A DNA stretch of 64,000 nucleotides from Isoperla grammatica. Its lineage: Eukaryota; Arthropoda; Insecta; Plecoptera; Perlodidae. The stretch spans positions 28,389,468-28,453,467 of the forward strand of contig OX246746.1 of NCBI GenBank assembly GCA_945910005.1, read 5' to 3'. The notes under the pieces were generated by a model that did not search any database, was not told the DNA's origin, and worked only from the letters and a program-made list of their open reading frames with translations. Of the stretch, positions 47,082 through 59,354 are shown piece after piece. Made by a program: the position numbers and the translations under genes. The first letter of the stretch is position 1. Each line of letters begins with the position of its first letter.

Positions 47082-48475
47082 CTTGAAATTATAACTAATC
47101 ACACGTGTTATTAATTATTATACTTATTTGTACCGCAACCGTAGTTCAACCCCGTTGCGTGAAAGCTCGAAATGGTCGCAGAACAGGAAGTCAAGAGATT
47201 GAGCGTGTATACCAACAATACACATTTACCGGTTATTTTGGTCACTGCCTACTGAATAAGTAAATAAGTAAATAAAGTAGTTACCATGAAATTTTAAGTA
47301 TATTTTGTAATTTACAAATATAAATTTTTTTTCTGTGTTGTGTTTGTGAAGTTATTTTACTATTTTGGTACGGCAAAGAAAATAAATACAAATAAACGAG
47401 GTTGGCATGACTGTAAATAAACATTAGGCCCTTAGCCTAAGCCTAGGCCTAGGGCCTAGGTCCCAATGCATGCATTTGTATTTTATTTCTCTGCAATTGA
47501 CATACATAATATACATATAGGAATTGTCATTCATAGTTCAGTAGTAGGACTACATAGTACTAACATTATTAAGCTTAAGCCCACTGACATTACTAAACCT
47601 AGAAAGGCCTAGCCTAGGTAACCAGCCATAACCTTAATGTTCATTCAGACTGCTAGCCTAGGGTTCTAAATTGTAACAAGTATAATTAGATTACTACGAT
47701 TATGGTAATCTGGCGATGACATCGCGTACAAACAAGGCTCATTAATATAACCACTTTATATAACCTCCTTGGTTTAGGTTATGTTTCGTTTAGTTTTGGC
47801 CGAAGCCTCTGGAGTGCGCCAGTGCAGGTGCAGGTTGATCCTGATTGGTTGGTTTCCTTCAAGTTTGATGGAAATTAGAACATGCGCTAATTGAAAAAAG
47901 TTGAACTCAACATTGAATTCAGTCTTGAGCTAAATTTTTTCATTCAAGCTTGGCGATTACACGGTCAAATTCGTTGAACTTAAGATTGAATTCAACTTCT
48001 TGAATGAAAAATTTGACCGGCTCGACCGGTACATGCAGCTGTTTTATTGTCTCTTGTACTAACACTGAATCAACAATGTCTGATGGGATGGTTGCAGCTT
48101 TATTATACTTTATTCTTTATTTTACAATATATTTTTTTGAACCATGTATAAATCATGTGAAATAAAGAACAAAGTGTTCGTGCTCACATTCCACTGCCTT
48201 CTAAACTGAACATCTTATTGCCGTATTTCTATCAATACCTAAGCAGTAAGGGCACTGTAGTCTTGGAGGCTTAGGCCAGTCACACACAGAAATGCCAAAA
48301 TAGGCGAACACACACAGACACAGACTTATCGCACAACCACACAGGCAATTATATATTTGATGAGGCAAATACACGCATGCCATTTATGCCATATAAATTT
48401 ATTGCATGCATTATGCGCATGCCTCTGAGCTTTACCTCTAGGGTCTTACCGCACACGTCTTATTTTTGGGTATTA

Positions 48476-48529
48476 TAATAATAATGATAACAATAATAAT
48501 AATAATAAATAATAATAATCATAATAATA

Positions 48530-48566
<37 letters not shown>

Positions 48567-48576
48567 TAATAATAAT

Positions 48577-48641
<65 letters not shown>

Positions 48642-48651
48642 TAATAATAAC
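48476..48651. repeat. (AAT)n microsatellite
   Basis: An imperfect run of AAT triplets with CAA/GAT interruptions. Open frames in poly-Asn, poly-Ile and poly-Tyr registers are by-products. Confidence 0.95.
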
Positions 48652-48919
<268 letters not shown>

Positions 48920-49420
48920 GGTCCATAATACGCCGGTTGAGTACACAATCGGGATGACGTGAAGATGTCACCGTTTGTGGACACGATAAACTGAATCTGT
49001 TGACGATTATCCGGAACGGACAACGATCGTCGTGAAATTATGCCATTCATCAGACAACCTATACTGCTCTAAAAACTCTTAAAACTAGATAAAAACATAT
49101 GGAAAAACATGTTTGGCTTTTGCGCTTATGCCCGCCCCCATTGCATCGAGCATAGAGCTGGTTTCATATCTCGTGATAATTCCCCTAGCACACCCCAGAA
49201 ATATATTCCTGGCTACTCCACTGTCGGAATCTTTAATAATATATTCTTCCCCATCCCCTCCTCACAGACTTTCAGTTGTCCAATTATCTTTAAGATGTAA
49301 TCTATGCAGTAATAAACAATCGTTTGTTCAAGCACACGATGATAAAAAACCGTTTGAACTGTAGCATTAGCGATCATGGTACGTCATACTCGTTATGTAA
49401 GTAATAAACCAAGTTACAGC

Positions 49421-49454
49421 TATAAACGAGTCCCCCCCGACTATCATGACAGTA
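49421..49454 (+). promoter_or_regulatory. Core promoter of lipocalin D (TATA box and initiator)
   Basis: TATAAAC starts at 49421, and a CAGT initiator-like sequence places a +1 A at 49451, exactly 30 bp later, the usual TATA-to-start spacing. That would leave the ATG at 49446 upstream of the RNA start and make 49461 the first usable ATG, with a 10-nt leader. Confidence 0.6.
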
Positions 49455-49460
49455 ACCATC

Positions 49461-52400
49461 ATGAATTCGTGGAGACTAGTCCTGGTTTTCGTGGCAGTTG
49501 CTGTGGCTGGTGTGGACAGTCAGAAGTTTTTCTTCGGGAGGTGTCCCAGTCAGACGGTGGTGTCTAACTTCGTCGCCGCTTCGGTAAGTAACTTCTTCAA
49601 CAGCTTGACTACCAACAGAACAGTCGAGGACCCACCTACCACCCTGCGGAACCCCCGATTTCTGTATGTTAAAAAATTGTCACAAAGTAAATCATTGTAA
49701 TCTCATAGAGAATTTAGTGCTCTTCGTTGCAATAAATGTTTCTGTTTTTCAAATGTTTTTGTGAAAGGTGTGTTGCAATAACACAACACGTAAATAAGAA
49801 CGTTTAAAAGCGGAAATATTTATTGAGACAAGAAAAAGGATTAAATTCTCTGGGAGATGACCTATTTTGGTTCACATTATGTCAATGTAAAGCCATCAGA
49901 CATCGGGAATGAAAATGATGGCATTGCGTAGATAATTGAATGCTCTACTTTATGGATGTTTCCAACTTCTAATAATAATTTTTGTTTTTAAAATCGGGGA
50001 TTTTACTTTTTTCATGTGTTTGTGGAACATACTTTCAAAATTAAATCCACGATTTTAAAAAGAAACTGCTATTATCGAAGCTGAGAAACATCCAATATTT
50101 TTAACTTTCCGTTAAGAAATGAAACGATCAACCGTAGATGCGCTTCGAAAATAAATTTCGCAGCTATATGGAACGTCGAAAAACATGATGTAACATTGCT
50201 AGTTGTCACATAAACAGGAAGTAATGTTTCGTTTGTTTCATTGTAATAAAAATAAACTTAAGTACAAACCAGCAGCTGCAGTCTCTGCAGCTGCAGCTTA
50301 GAGTCTCACTTTTTACCGCTAGTTTCGCTTTATTACTTTAAATAACGATTTACTTTAAACATTCATTCACTAATTTGTATACATAATACTATATTAACGA
50401 CGGTGACGGGTTTTTCCGTTTTCCTGTGAGCGAGGTTTACGGGATGTCTGGTTGCATTACATTCATATTATTTTAGTAGGTGATCAAGATGTATATAACG
50501 ATTGAAAGATTGACTGAGGACCATGAACCTGAGGAAAACGGAATGCAATGGTTTTAAAATAAATGGACGTGATATGTAAGAATTAGGCGTACAAGAGATC
50601 AAGTATTGAGAAATACGTCTCTTCTAATAAGGTCCACTGCGAGAATCTCTAGATGCGGCTCACGGGTAGCAGGAGGGAGGAGGCTGCCGTTTGATGTCCA
50701 TCGCAGGCATTTCTGAGGAGTGTTTTCATCACTCATAAGGTGCAGCCAAACAACATTGGCGCATCACACCAAGTCCATTGTCCATGTTACTACCCTGACT
50801 GAAGAGCATATCAGGAAAAGACAAGCTGATGCAAGCTCTGTCAATGTTTCGTAGCTTGAGGGGGCTCACTCAGTGCCCGTTAACTGATCTAAGTAACCAT
50901 CTTCAGATGAGTAAATATTGGTAAATTTCGATATTTCGGAAGGAATGTCCGAGATTATTTGAAACTGAAAGGATCAATCCCAGTATATTCGCCTGATAAA
51001 TAATCGTGAGAAAAATCTCAGAAAATCCTTCAATCAGGATTGCAGTTTTGCAGGTACCGTAGGTAGCGTGAATCCCATAGACATTAGACAATGAGCGCAC
51101 CTCCTCCAACTCGAAACTTGTGGATAAGATGCCTGTTTTCAATCTTCACTGAATGTATTCTTGTATACAATAATCATTGTAGTATTTTTTTACCATTCCA
51201 TTCTAACAATTAGGAATATTAATATGTATTAAGTCAACCACCTGAAGAGAGGCAGATCCTATACCAAAACAATGAATCTCATAGATCTAGTTGTGGTAGG
51301 TTGCAACATAATTGATTAATGCTACATAACCATATTGACAAAGGTCTCACATTTAAGCCCATTGTTTTATCGCATGACACAGTCCTTGAACTATACCCCG
51401 TAGATTGTTAATGTATGTGGAATAAACTATCACCCAATGAATTATTTATCTGCCGGTCTAGGGTGTGTAGGGGGGGGGGGGGGAAGGGGGGGAGATCCAA
51501 TTATTTAAAAAAAAGATTTGCAAGACAGAATGAACACATCCACTGTACGGATGGGAAAGCAACACCACTAGTACCCATAGGGAGAGGGTAGAAATGATAC
51601 CGGTACTTACTCACAGATGCAGCTCATCTGGTGGTCTGCAAGCGAGTGCATGTCTCGTCGCTCGAACATGGTTTTATGTGCTGGTTACTGCGCGTGTGGG
51701 GAGGGGGTAGGTAGGCGCGCGAGTTTTAAACAGAAAGTAGATTAATATAATAATATACGAACTTAAGAAATTACTTCTCGTCATACCATTATCTTTATCA
51801 ATTGTGTGTATATAAAGTGATGCCTGCTAAAAAGCGCACAGAAGCTTTGCAAGTTAGGGTGGTTTAATCACATTATGATTGAGGAAAATACCTTCAGCTT
51901 CACACTAAGCTTGACATCCACTGTAGCAGGTTCCACCCCCATTGTTTTATTACTATCAATCCAGCCCTCGGAACCACGCGTTTTTAAAACTGTATTCTTT
52001 CATCTGCTCTAAAGGGCCTCTATAGCCCGAAAGAGCGTTCCAGCAAAGTTCAATGCTGAACAATTGTCATTCATCTAGTAAGTGTGTGAATAGAATCCAC
52101 GACCTCCCAAATGAGTCTCGTATGTTATCGATGGTGCAAACACGACCGCTTATGTTTCCAGTACCTGGGTCGGTGGTACGAACAGCAGAAGTACTTCGCC
52201 ATCTTTCAGGCCGGTAGTTCCTGCGTCACTGCCGACTACTCTCTCTTGTCAGACGGCGTCATCGGGGTCCTGAACACGCAGAGAACATTCATGTAAGACC
52301 ACCCACGACCTCTGTGGAATGCATACTAATTAACAAAGGACGCAACATTCCGATTTTGTAATAAATTAATGAACAAATGAATGAATTATTTGTTTATGTA

Positions 52401-55400
52401 TGTATTTATTTAGGGTTTCCGTGTAACAGTAGTCTATAGTCCAAGAAGTTTTGACGATGGGCAGCATGCGCGGTGCTGTAAATACAATTCTATTTTAAAT
52501 TTTTTCAAGAGAAATACGTATTAAAAAAAGATACTATTGTCACAGTAGAATGGACCGAGTGTTTTGTATTGGCTTGAAAGTTAACTTCTTGCCACGCTAA
52601 TACAGAATATTTTGGATGATTCAGTGCATAGCTCGATGTTATTTTTTCTTCTCATTGAATAGACAAAACTCTAGTGCTGATCAGCCAACGGTTTAGCCGC
52701 GGTCGCTTAACCGGTTCCCATACGAACACCGAAGTTAAGCAACCTCGGGCTAGGTCAGGAGGTCGGATGGGTGACCACTCACCTCTGAAACACTAGTTAC
52801 CGTTGGTTAGAGCAGATTGGAGGGTTCGAAAGCTTGTGTAACAGCTTCGTTATTCTCGTCAACTGCTCGGCAGTCCAGGTTAGTGGAGGAACCTATATGA
52901 CTGGTCAAAGTTACACCGTCCTTTCGGATGGGACGTAAAGCCGATGGTGCCCTTGGTACTTTTCGACAGGAGTAGGCTACGTGCCGGTACCAGGCTTCCC
53001 CTCCTCCCTTCCTCATTATCATTCATCAATCATCACTCATCAGGCTAAAGAGGGCATTGTGCCCTACACTGGCCTTAATTACAATAAAGTAAGTAGTGCT
53101 GATCTTTGTTATTTTGTGTGTTGACAGAGGCACGCCATCAGCCATTGTGGGTGTGGCCCGATTCAGGGGCCCTGCAACTGAAGCTAAGTTACTCGTCACA
53201 TTTCCTTCAGTTGGTAAGTTGTGCATTAGTGAATATTACGGCGAATAAAAATGACTGGCGATATTTGTCAAGAAAACATTCTCATAGAATATTAACTTAT
53301 CAGTCAGAAATTATAGGTACTGTTCGTTCTATCATGACCCTAGCCCTACTAGCCTATGTTTATTCAGTGTTGTAAACGCTACTGGTTTAAAGAAGCATGT
53401 TAACGCTACCGCAACTTCCGCTTAAAAAGTAGCACGCTACCGTTCACGCTACTTTTTTTTAAAAAGGAGGGCGGTATTTTTCGCGCAACTTTTCGAAAAT
53501 AACAAGTATGACATATCACGCAAAACTACAAACAAAATAAGGGTGTGTTCCAACTTGACGTTTTTCGTAGTGGACTAAGCTTAGTTATACTAATAGAAAA
53601 GGAAGTGACGTCACAAGCAAGCGACCAATGCTCCTTATTTGGCTAGTGGTTAGTGGGTAGTGGGTAGTGGCCGAAAGTGTACACTACGACACCAATTGAC
53701 CCACTAAACCAAGATGGTTGATACCAGCCATCACAGCTGATACTTTTAGGTTAGGAAAATACCCAATCAGTGAGTGGAAGTATTATTATCGTATTTATTT
53801 ACATTAGATGATTAATAACAATAAACTTTGTATTCGCATAGGTGGCGTGCCCCAAAGCTGTAAGCGTTTAGTGTGTAGCAGGTAGTGGTTAGTGATTAGT
53901 GGTTAGCAGGCGAAAAATCAAGTTGGAACACACCCTAAACATCGTGGTTTCAAGTTTCTGGGAGTATCACATAATTCTAAAAATAATTATATGCAAAATA
54001 GTTTATGATCATTCTAGAAATTTATAATTGGTGATTGTGTAGATAGATTAACCTAATATACAAAAGCGGTGCGTTATAATAATTATATCTGTAAATATTA
54101 ACTAATTAATCTAGAAGGCAAACAGACATTGTAAAATAAATAGAAAACTTTCAAACTCGGGACCATCCGCCCGACCTTAGCCGGCTGTCCAGGGCACTCA
54201 ATACTCATCAACGACTGACCCTCGAAGATACGACCATGTCAAGTTGGGGTGGGTGTGTTGAAGAAATCGAGCCAGGAAGCAAAATAAAGTAGCGGCAATT
54301 TCCGCTGACGCTACTTCAAAAATGTAGCATGCTACTCGCTACGCTACCACGTTTTTTAAAGTAGCGCGTTCCATCCCGCTACTGAAGAAAAGTAGCGTGC
54401 TACTTTCCAACACTGTATTTATTGCGAACTTTGAAGACAATCAGTTATTCTTATTTTAGAAATATATTGTATACTTGATTACTAGAGTCCCTCGACCACT
54501 CTTGACTGACTCCTAAATATCAGGAGAGAGAAACAGAGAGAGAAGTAGAATATCCTCTACTGAAAATCAGTTCTTGTTTGTGGGTAGACCACAAAATATA
54601 CATTTATTTATTTAACAGGCCTTCATGGCATATCCAGGATTTCATCCTGAAAGTGAAACCCGGGCTTTTCCAGGTGGAGGAATACTAACTAGGACCACAG
54701 ATAACAATTTATTATCTGTGCTAGGACCATTGAGTTTAGAATGTTCCTAACTACCTGATGATCGTAACATTGTGTGTTTGATGCAGGCGGCACTGGTAAC
54801 TATTGGGTCCTCAACACAGACTACATCGGATATGCCGTCGTCTGGTCTTGCACCGACTACACCATCTACAACACTCGTGAGTAGTAACCATTCTTGCGAT
54901 AGTGGTCGTTCGACTCTGAGAAGCGCGGTTCGATACCAGCCACCGTAGATCCTGTATGAATATTTTCAAAAGGTTTTCCTCAGTAAAAAGGCAAATTTTG
55001 AGTTTGAGCCCTCTAAAACAGCTCTTGGTAATCGCCTCCCAACCATCTGAATGACCAATACAACTTGACTCTGAGAAGCGAGATTAATAAGGAGGTCTCG
55101 GTTCGATACCAGCCACCGTAGATCCCGTATGAATATTTTCAAAAGGTTTTCCTCAGTAAAACGGCAAATTTTGAGTTTGAGCCCTCTAAAACAGCTCTTG
55201 GTAATCGCCTCCCAACCATCTGAATGTCCAATACAACTTGACTCTGAGAAGCAAGATTAATAATTAAGGAGGTCTCGGTTCGATACCAGCCACCGTAGAT
55301 CCCGTATGAATATTTTCAAAAGGTTTTCCTCAGTAAAAAGGCAAATTTTGAGTTTGAGCCCTCTAAAACAGCTCTTGGTAACCGCCTCCCAACCATCTGA

Positions 55401-55758
55401 ATGACCAATACAACTTAATACCTCTTGCTAGGCAGGGAAAGTTGTACCTGAGCAGATAATCTACTAGAAATTATTATTTTGGGCTACTGGCAACCAACCA
55501 TACTAATCTTTAGTATGCGACTGTTTACTTCAGACCCTCAGTAAAAATCCTATTTGTCTCAAATTAAATCTAAAACATAACTGGATGTCATTGGGAGATA
55601 ACCCCACTGTTTTCTGTTTTGTTATAGAATACATGTGGATATTGACCCGCGCTAGGAACCCTAGCGATACCTACTTGAACAATATCCGCAACGCGATCTA
55701 CAGCCGAGGTCTGGCTATTTGGCCTCTGCGCAGGACCGCACAGACCTGTGGCAACTAG
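49461..55758 (+). CDS. Lipocalin D (apolipoprotein D-like), 5 exons, 186 aa
   Basis: Exons 49461-49583, 52162-52292, 53128-53213, 54787-54876 and 55628-55758 join in frame (phases 0, 2, 1, 1). I chose the ATG at 49461 (MNSWRLVLVF) because the core promoter places transcription start at about 49451; an in-frame ATG at 49446 would add five residues (191 aa). Features: signal peptide ending near AVAVAGVDS, GxW motif YLGRWYEQQKYF, second motif NTDYIGYAVVW, third-motif arginine in LTRARNP. Cysteines lie in GRCP, GSSCVT, WSC and TAQTCGN. It is closest to gene A (FAIFQAGSSCVTADYS against FAVFEFAGKCVSANYS). Intron 2 has a 5S-derived SINE whose right flank ends 24 nt before exon 3. Intron 3 contains a hAT element with a nested MITE, and intron 4 three tandem SINE units. 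Exon 4 uses a gtgagt donor, unlike gtaag elsewhere. Confidence 0.92.
52683..53093 (+). mobile_element. 5S rRNA-derived SINE, copy 3
   Basis: A full-length copy. The 124-nt 5S-like head (52684-52807) has box A, box C and matching 5'/3' stem strands (GCCAACGG / CCGTTGGT). The target duplication TAGTGCTGATC is exact at 52672-52682 and 53094-53104. It inserted into intron 2 of lipocalin D next to the exon 3 acceptor. The antisense frame of about 71 codons shared by all copies is a shadow. Confidence 0.92.
53365..54415. mobile_element. hAT-type element with GTAGC-rich ends and nested MITE
   Basis: It starts CAGTGTTGTAAACGCTACT and ends with the inverse AGTAGCGTGCTACTTTCCAACACTG-type end (last bases CAACACTG). 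The flanking octamers TGTTTATT (53357-53364) and TATTTATT (54416-54423) match at 7 of 8. GTAGC/GCTAC motifs are dense near both ends, as in hAT subterminal repeats. No transposase frame is left. A Harbinger-type MITE occupies 53541-53935. In intron 3 of lipocalin D. Confidence 0.8.
53541..53935. mobile_element. Harbinger-type MITE with TAA TSD, nested in a hAT element
   Basis: The termini GGGTGTGTTCCAACTTGA and TCAAGTTGGAACACACCC are perfect inverses. TAA flanks both sides (53538-53540, 53936-53938). Repeated GTGGTTAGTG(A/G)(T/G)AGTG-type motifs lie near both ends. Length 395 bp, non-coding. Confidence 0.85.
54905..55430 (+). repeat. Three tandem SINE-like units in intron 4 of lipocalin D
   Basis: Units of 173 and 177 bp are marked by GGTTCGATACCAGCCACCGT at 54927, 55100 and 55277. 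Each is followed by tgaatattttcaaaaggttt and tcctcagtaaaa. GGTTCGATACC resembles a polymerase III B box. A degenerate relative lies near 3640. Confidence 0.8.
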
Positions 55759-55921
55759 AGTAGCGATCAAGCAACTATACCGTGTACACAGGACTGCTGG
55801 TCGGTCGCAATAGACAACCATTCTAATAGTAATAATTAAGTAGTTTTAGAAACAAACGTTGACATTATTTACTTTGTTGCCAAATCAAAGCTAAATTTAC
55901 GAAGTGATTTTCAATATACTG

Positions 55922-56200
55922 GTAATAATAATAATAATAATAATAATAACAATAATAATAATAATAATCAGCCAGTGAAGACTGAAGTTGAACAAGGTAC
56001 CTCATGGAAATACTTGACATTACATCAGTATTGTTCGTATAACATGAAAACACCGGCTAGTAACATGTGATTAGTGAAGTTAAATAAGGTAGACACATGG
56101 AAATACTTGACATTACATCCGTATAGCATGTTAACGCCAGTTTTGACCAAGATTGTATGATTGTGATACATTCAATAAAATAATAATAATAATAATAAAA
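55922..56200 (+). repeat. AAT microsatellites flanking retroelement 3'-end copies
   Basis: An (AAT)n run (55922-55968) is followed by two partial copies of the tail block seen at 48652-48765 (caaggtacctcatggaaata; then acatggaaatacttgacatt), ending in ttcaataaaataataataat. Downstream of lipocalin D; part could be in its 3' UTR. Confidence 0.6.
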
Positions 56201-58042
56201 CGACTTCGATATACATATATGTAAGTGCTGATGACTTTGACGTGTTTTGCCATGTTAAATTAAGAATAATAAAAGAGAATTTAAAGAATGTTAATTAAAC
56301 GAAAGAAAATAAAAAGAGGCAATAACTGGCAGCTGCTGACAAGATAGATTGTGTATTTCTTTCTGTTCTGTGTGAATTACTTTAATTATACTGTAAATGC
56401 ATCTGGATTGGTAAATTTGTAAATTTTGCGATTCCTATATAATTGAAAAAAAATATCAACATATTGTATGCTGTTTACAAAAAAAATAAAATTTGGATTT
56501 GAAATACATCCTACAATTTCAGATTTTAAATTTCAATCATCTGGATTGGTACTGCTAACAAAATATGAGGCTCAAAGCCAAATATCATCATAATTGTCAT
56601 TAAAGTCCAGTTTTGTAAGATTTTCTTTTTTCACAAATATTTGTAGGCTATGCATAAGAAATCTGTGAAATAACCAAGTACTCTATTATACATAAATTTC
56701 TTCTGATACGGGTTACGACCAGCACAAGATAGTGATTGTCTACTAAAACATTCCATCCTACAGTTGTTGGTGATACTGTACACAGAAAGAAACGAACAAA
56801 CTAGAAACAAAAGATAAGTTACATATTTTCATCCACAAAGACAGGAGGATAAGAATTGGTTATAGTAGTGTCACAGTTCAGACAAATAATACAGAGTCAA
56901 CGCAGAGTTAAATTTAATCCAAGCAAGTGAACGAATCAATAACATACATTAACCTGTTAATTTAATTTAATGTTATGTATTTTAAGAATGTTTACGGTGG
57001 TAAAGCTCGACTCCAATGTTGCTACCACGAGCTTTCGAGTTCTGATAACTACCAACAGCAAGCAGTGTTCCTGGAATGACAATTATTGTTTTGTGATTTT
57101 AAGAGTTGCATTGTTTTAGCAAACTAATGGAAAGATTATTTTATTATGTATTGCTCGTTGGTATTATTTATTATCCATCATTCTTAGTTTACTTTTTGTT
57201 ATACTTAAACATCAACTGAACTAACCTAACACAAATATCTTGTGATATAGTGTATGTCGGGCTGAGTTAGAACCACACTTTGGTTGATAAGTTTTTCTTT
57301 ACATCCATCAGATGCAATTTGAAAATTGTTCACTATTTTGTGCAACAATGATTTATACACAACCTTGAATATGGATACGCAATACCCTGCATGTCTAAAT
57401 GTCTATACATACTATGTTCACTATATTGACTTGTTTACAAACAATAATTGACTATATTTACACAGATAAAGCTATTGGGTTTGTTTGCATACACATTGCA
57501 AGGGTTCACATACAGTATACATGTATTATGTGTTTAATGAATACCAACCATATCATTTACCAACAAAGTCAGTTATGCAGCACACTGTTTGTTAATAACC
57601 CCATATAGGCATAACAGTTGATAAACAGGTTCGAGCTTGTATGCATGTTGTGGTACTTAAGAGCTCTGGAGATCTACCATTTGTGTTAAGCAATATGCAT
57701 TTGCTCACCAGTCAATATATTTTATTAGTTTATGATGATATAATAATACTGCAATTTGGAAGTACCAATCATATTTGAATAGATTCTTTAACAAGTCAAT
57801 TTATATTCAAATATACACACAAAACAATATTAATTAGTAATTTTTAGTCTTCTTGGATGTAAATTTAGAAAAACATTAGATATATGCAAGACATTTTTTA
57901 CAACCGCTTCAAAGAAAAAGCCAAGACTGAATGAAGTATTCTGATCGATCAAATTTTGTAACATTGTTGCTTGTAAACTTAATGTGGCCTTCTCAACATT
58001 TTTGACACAGGTACTTTGAATTGGTTATAGTATTAACAAAAA

Positions 58043-58118
58043 ATGAGAGCCATCATGTTGCAGGACGAAAAGAAAGCTACCATGCGTAGGCTCAAAATGG
58101 AGAAAGGAAAGCATCCAA
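58043..58118 (+). CDS. Possible first exon of an unrecognised gene
   Basis: ATG at 58043 opens 25 codons (MRAIMLQDEKKATMRRLKME and on to GKHPS) that end at a consensus donor, CCAA|gtaagt. A catgttgcag just inside could instead be an acceptor. The peptide is basic and helical, but I recognise no family, and no downstream exon was found on this strand. It could be chance. Confidence 0.2.
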
Positions 58119-58989
58119 GTAAGTTATTCCTGCATTATTTCAGTCACAGAAGAGATAAAACCCCAAAATGTCTGTCATTAGTAGTGGATACACATGATGG
58201 GATAGTTTTAGTAACTAACCATTAACATTTCTTTAAATTTCAAACTTAAAATCAACAAACAAGATCAATTGATGTGATGCTGCTAGCCTCTCCAAATAAA
58301 CAACAAACACTAACAATTAATAGTATTGTAAATATGTCTTTAAAACGTAATTTAAAACGTAATACTGTCCAGTATAGCCTATGTAGTGAATATCAAATTA
58401 TTTTAATACCATATAAGGGTGTAATGATTAACAATAGTAGGTAGCTAGTACAATTTAGTCAGCTGGCATGAGTGTTGACCATTGAAACGATACATTACAC
58501 ATTTTGTTGTGGAATTCTATTTTACCGGTAATGATGTAGCACAGTATGATCGCTCGCCATCAACTTCTGGCACAGACTAGACCAACTGAGTTAAAAGGAT
58601 TCAGTGAACCTCACTTTATTGCATGTTGTGTTGAAGACAGTTTTCAGATGGTGGAGGCGTTTTGGTTTCATTAAAAGGTATCGTTGCCACACAAATATTT
58701 GGCAGGTATAAAAGTTGTCACTTTCCAGAGCCCTAATTCATAGTTATTTATTAGTAGTTATTCAAATGATATACACCTTGTGCAGCAAAATAGGATTCCT
58801 ATGAACACACTATTCTAAAAAGTTCAATATTAGTAGTCACTACATACATCATTGTTATAGAGTACTGTATTTACAATATATAGTATTGTCCAAGAATATG
58901 GCAGATATCTTTCTAATAATGATGAGTGATGACATAAGGCATTCAAACTCGCAGGTTCCTTTCATTCATTCACCAATAATAAGAGCGAT

Positions 58990-59354
58990 GGATACCTCTA
59001 TGTCAAAAACGGCAGAAAATTTTCATAAAAAAAAAAAAATTATATCTCAAGATTGAAACACAAAATCGAAAATCTGAGTAATCATAGCGCTGTGGTTTGG
59101 TAAGCCCTACAGACTGAATGATGAATGTATCTAACATTATAATCAGTATGACTGTGTGACTTATTTCCTGAGTAATTTAATGAAATGAAAATCACAGTCG
59201 TACTGATTATAACGTTAAATACATTTATTATTCAGTGTGTAGGGCTTACTAAACCACAGCGCTATGATTACCCACATTTTCGAATTTGTGTTTCAATCTT
59301 GAGATATAAATAAAAAAATGAAAATGTTCTGCCGTTTTTGACCTAGAGGTATCC
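58990..59354. mobile_element. Fold-back element, about 170-bp inverted arms
   Basis: The left arm GGATACCTCTA..GTCAAAAACGGCAGAA and the right arm TTCTGCCGTTTTTGAC..TAGAGGTATCC are inverse along most of their length, including tatctcaagattgaaacaca and gcgctgtggttt blocks. The centre is near 59170. Weak similarity continues outward on both sides. No target duplication found. Confidence 0.75.
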
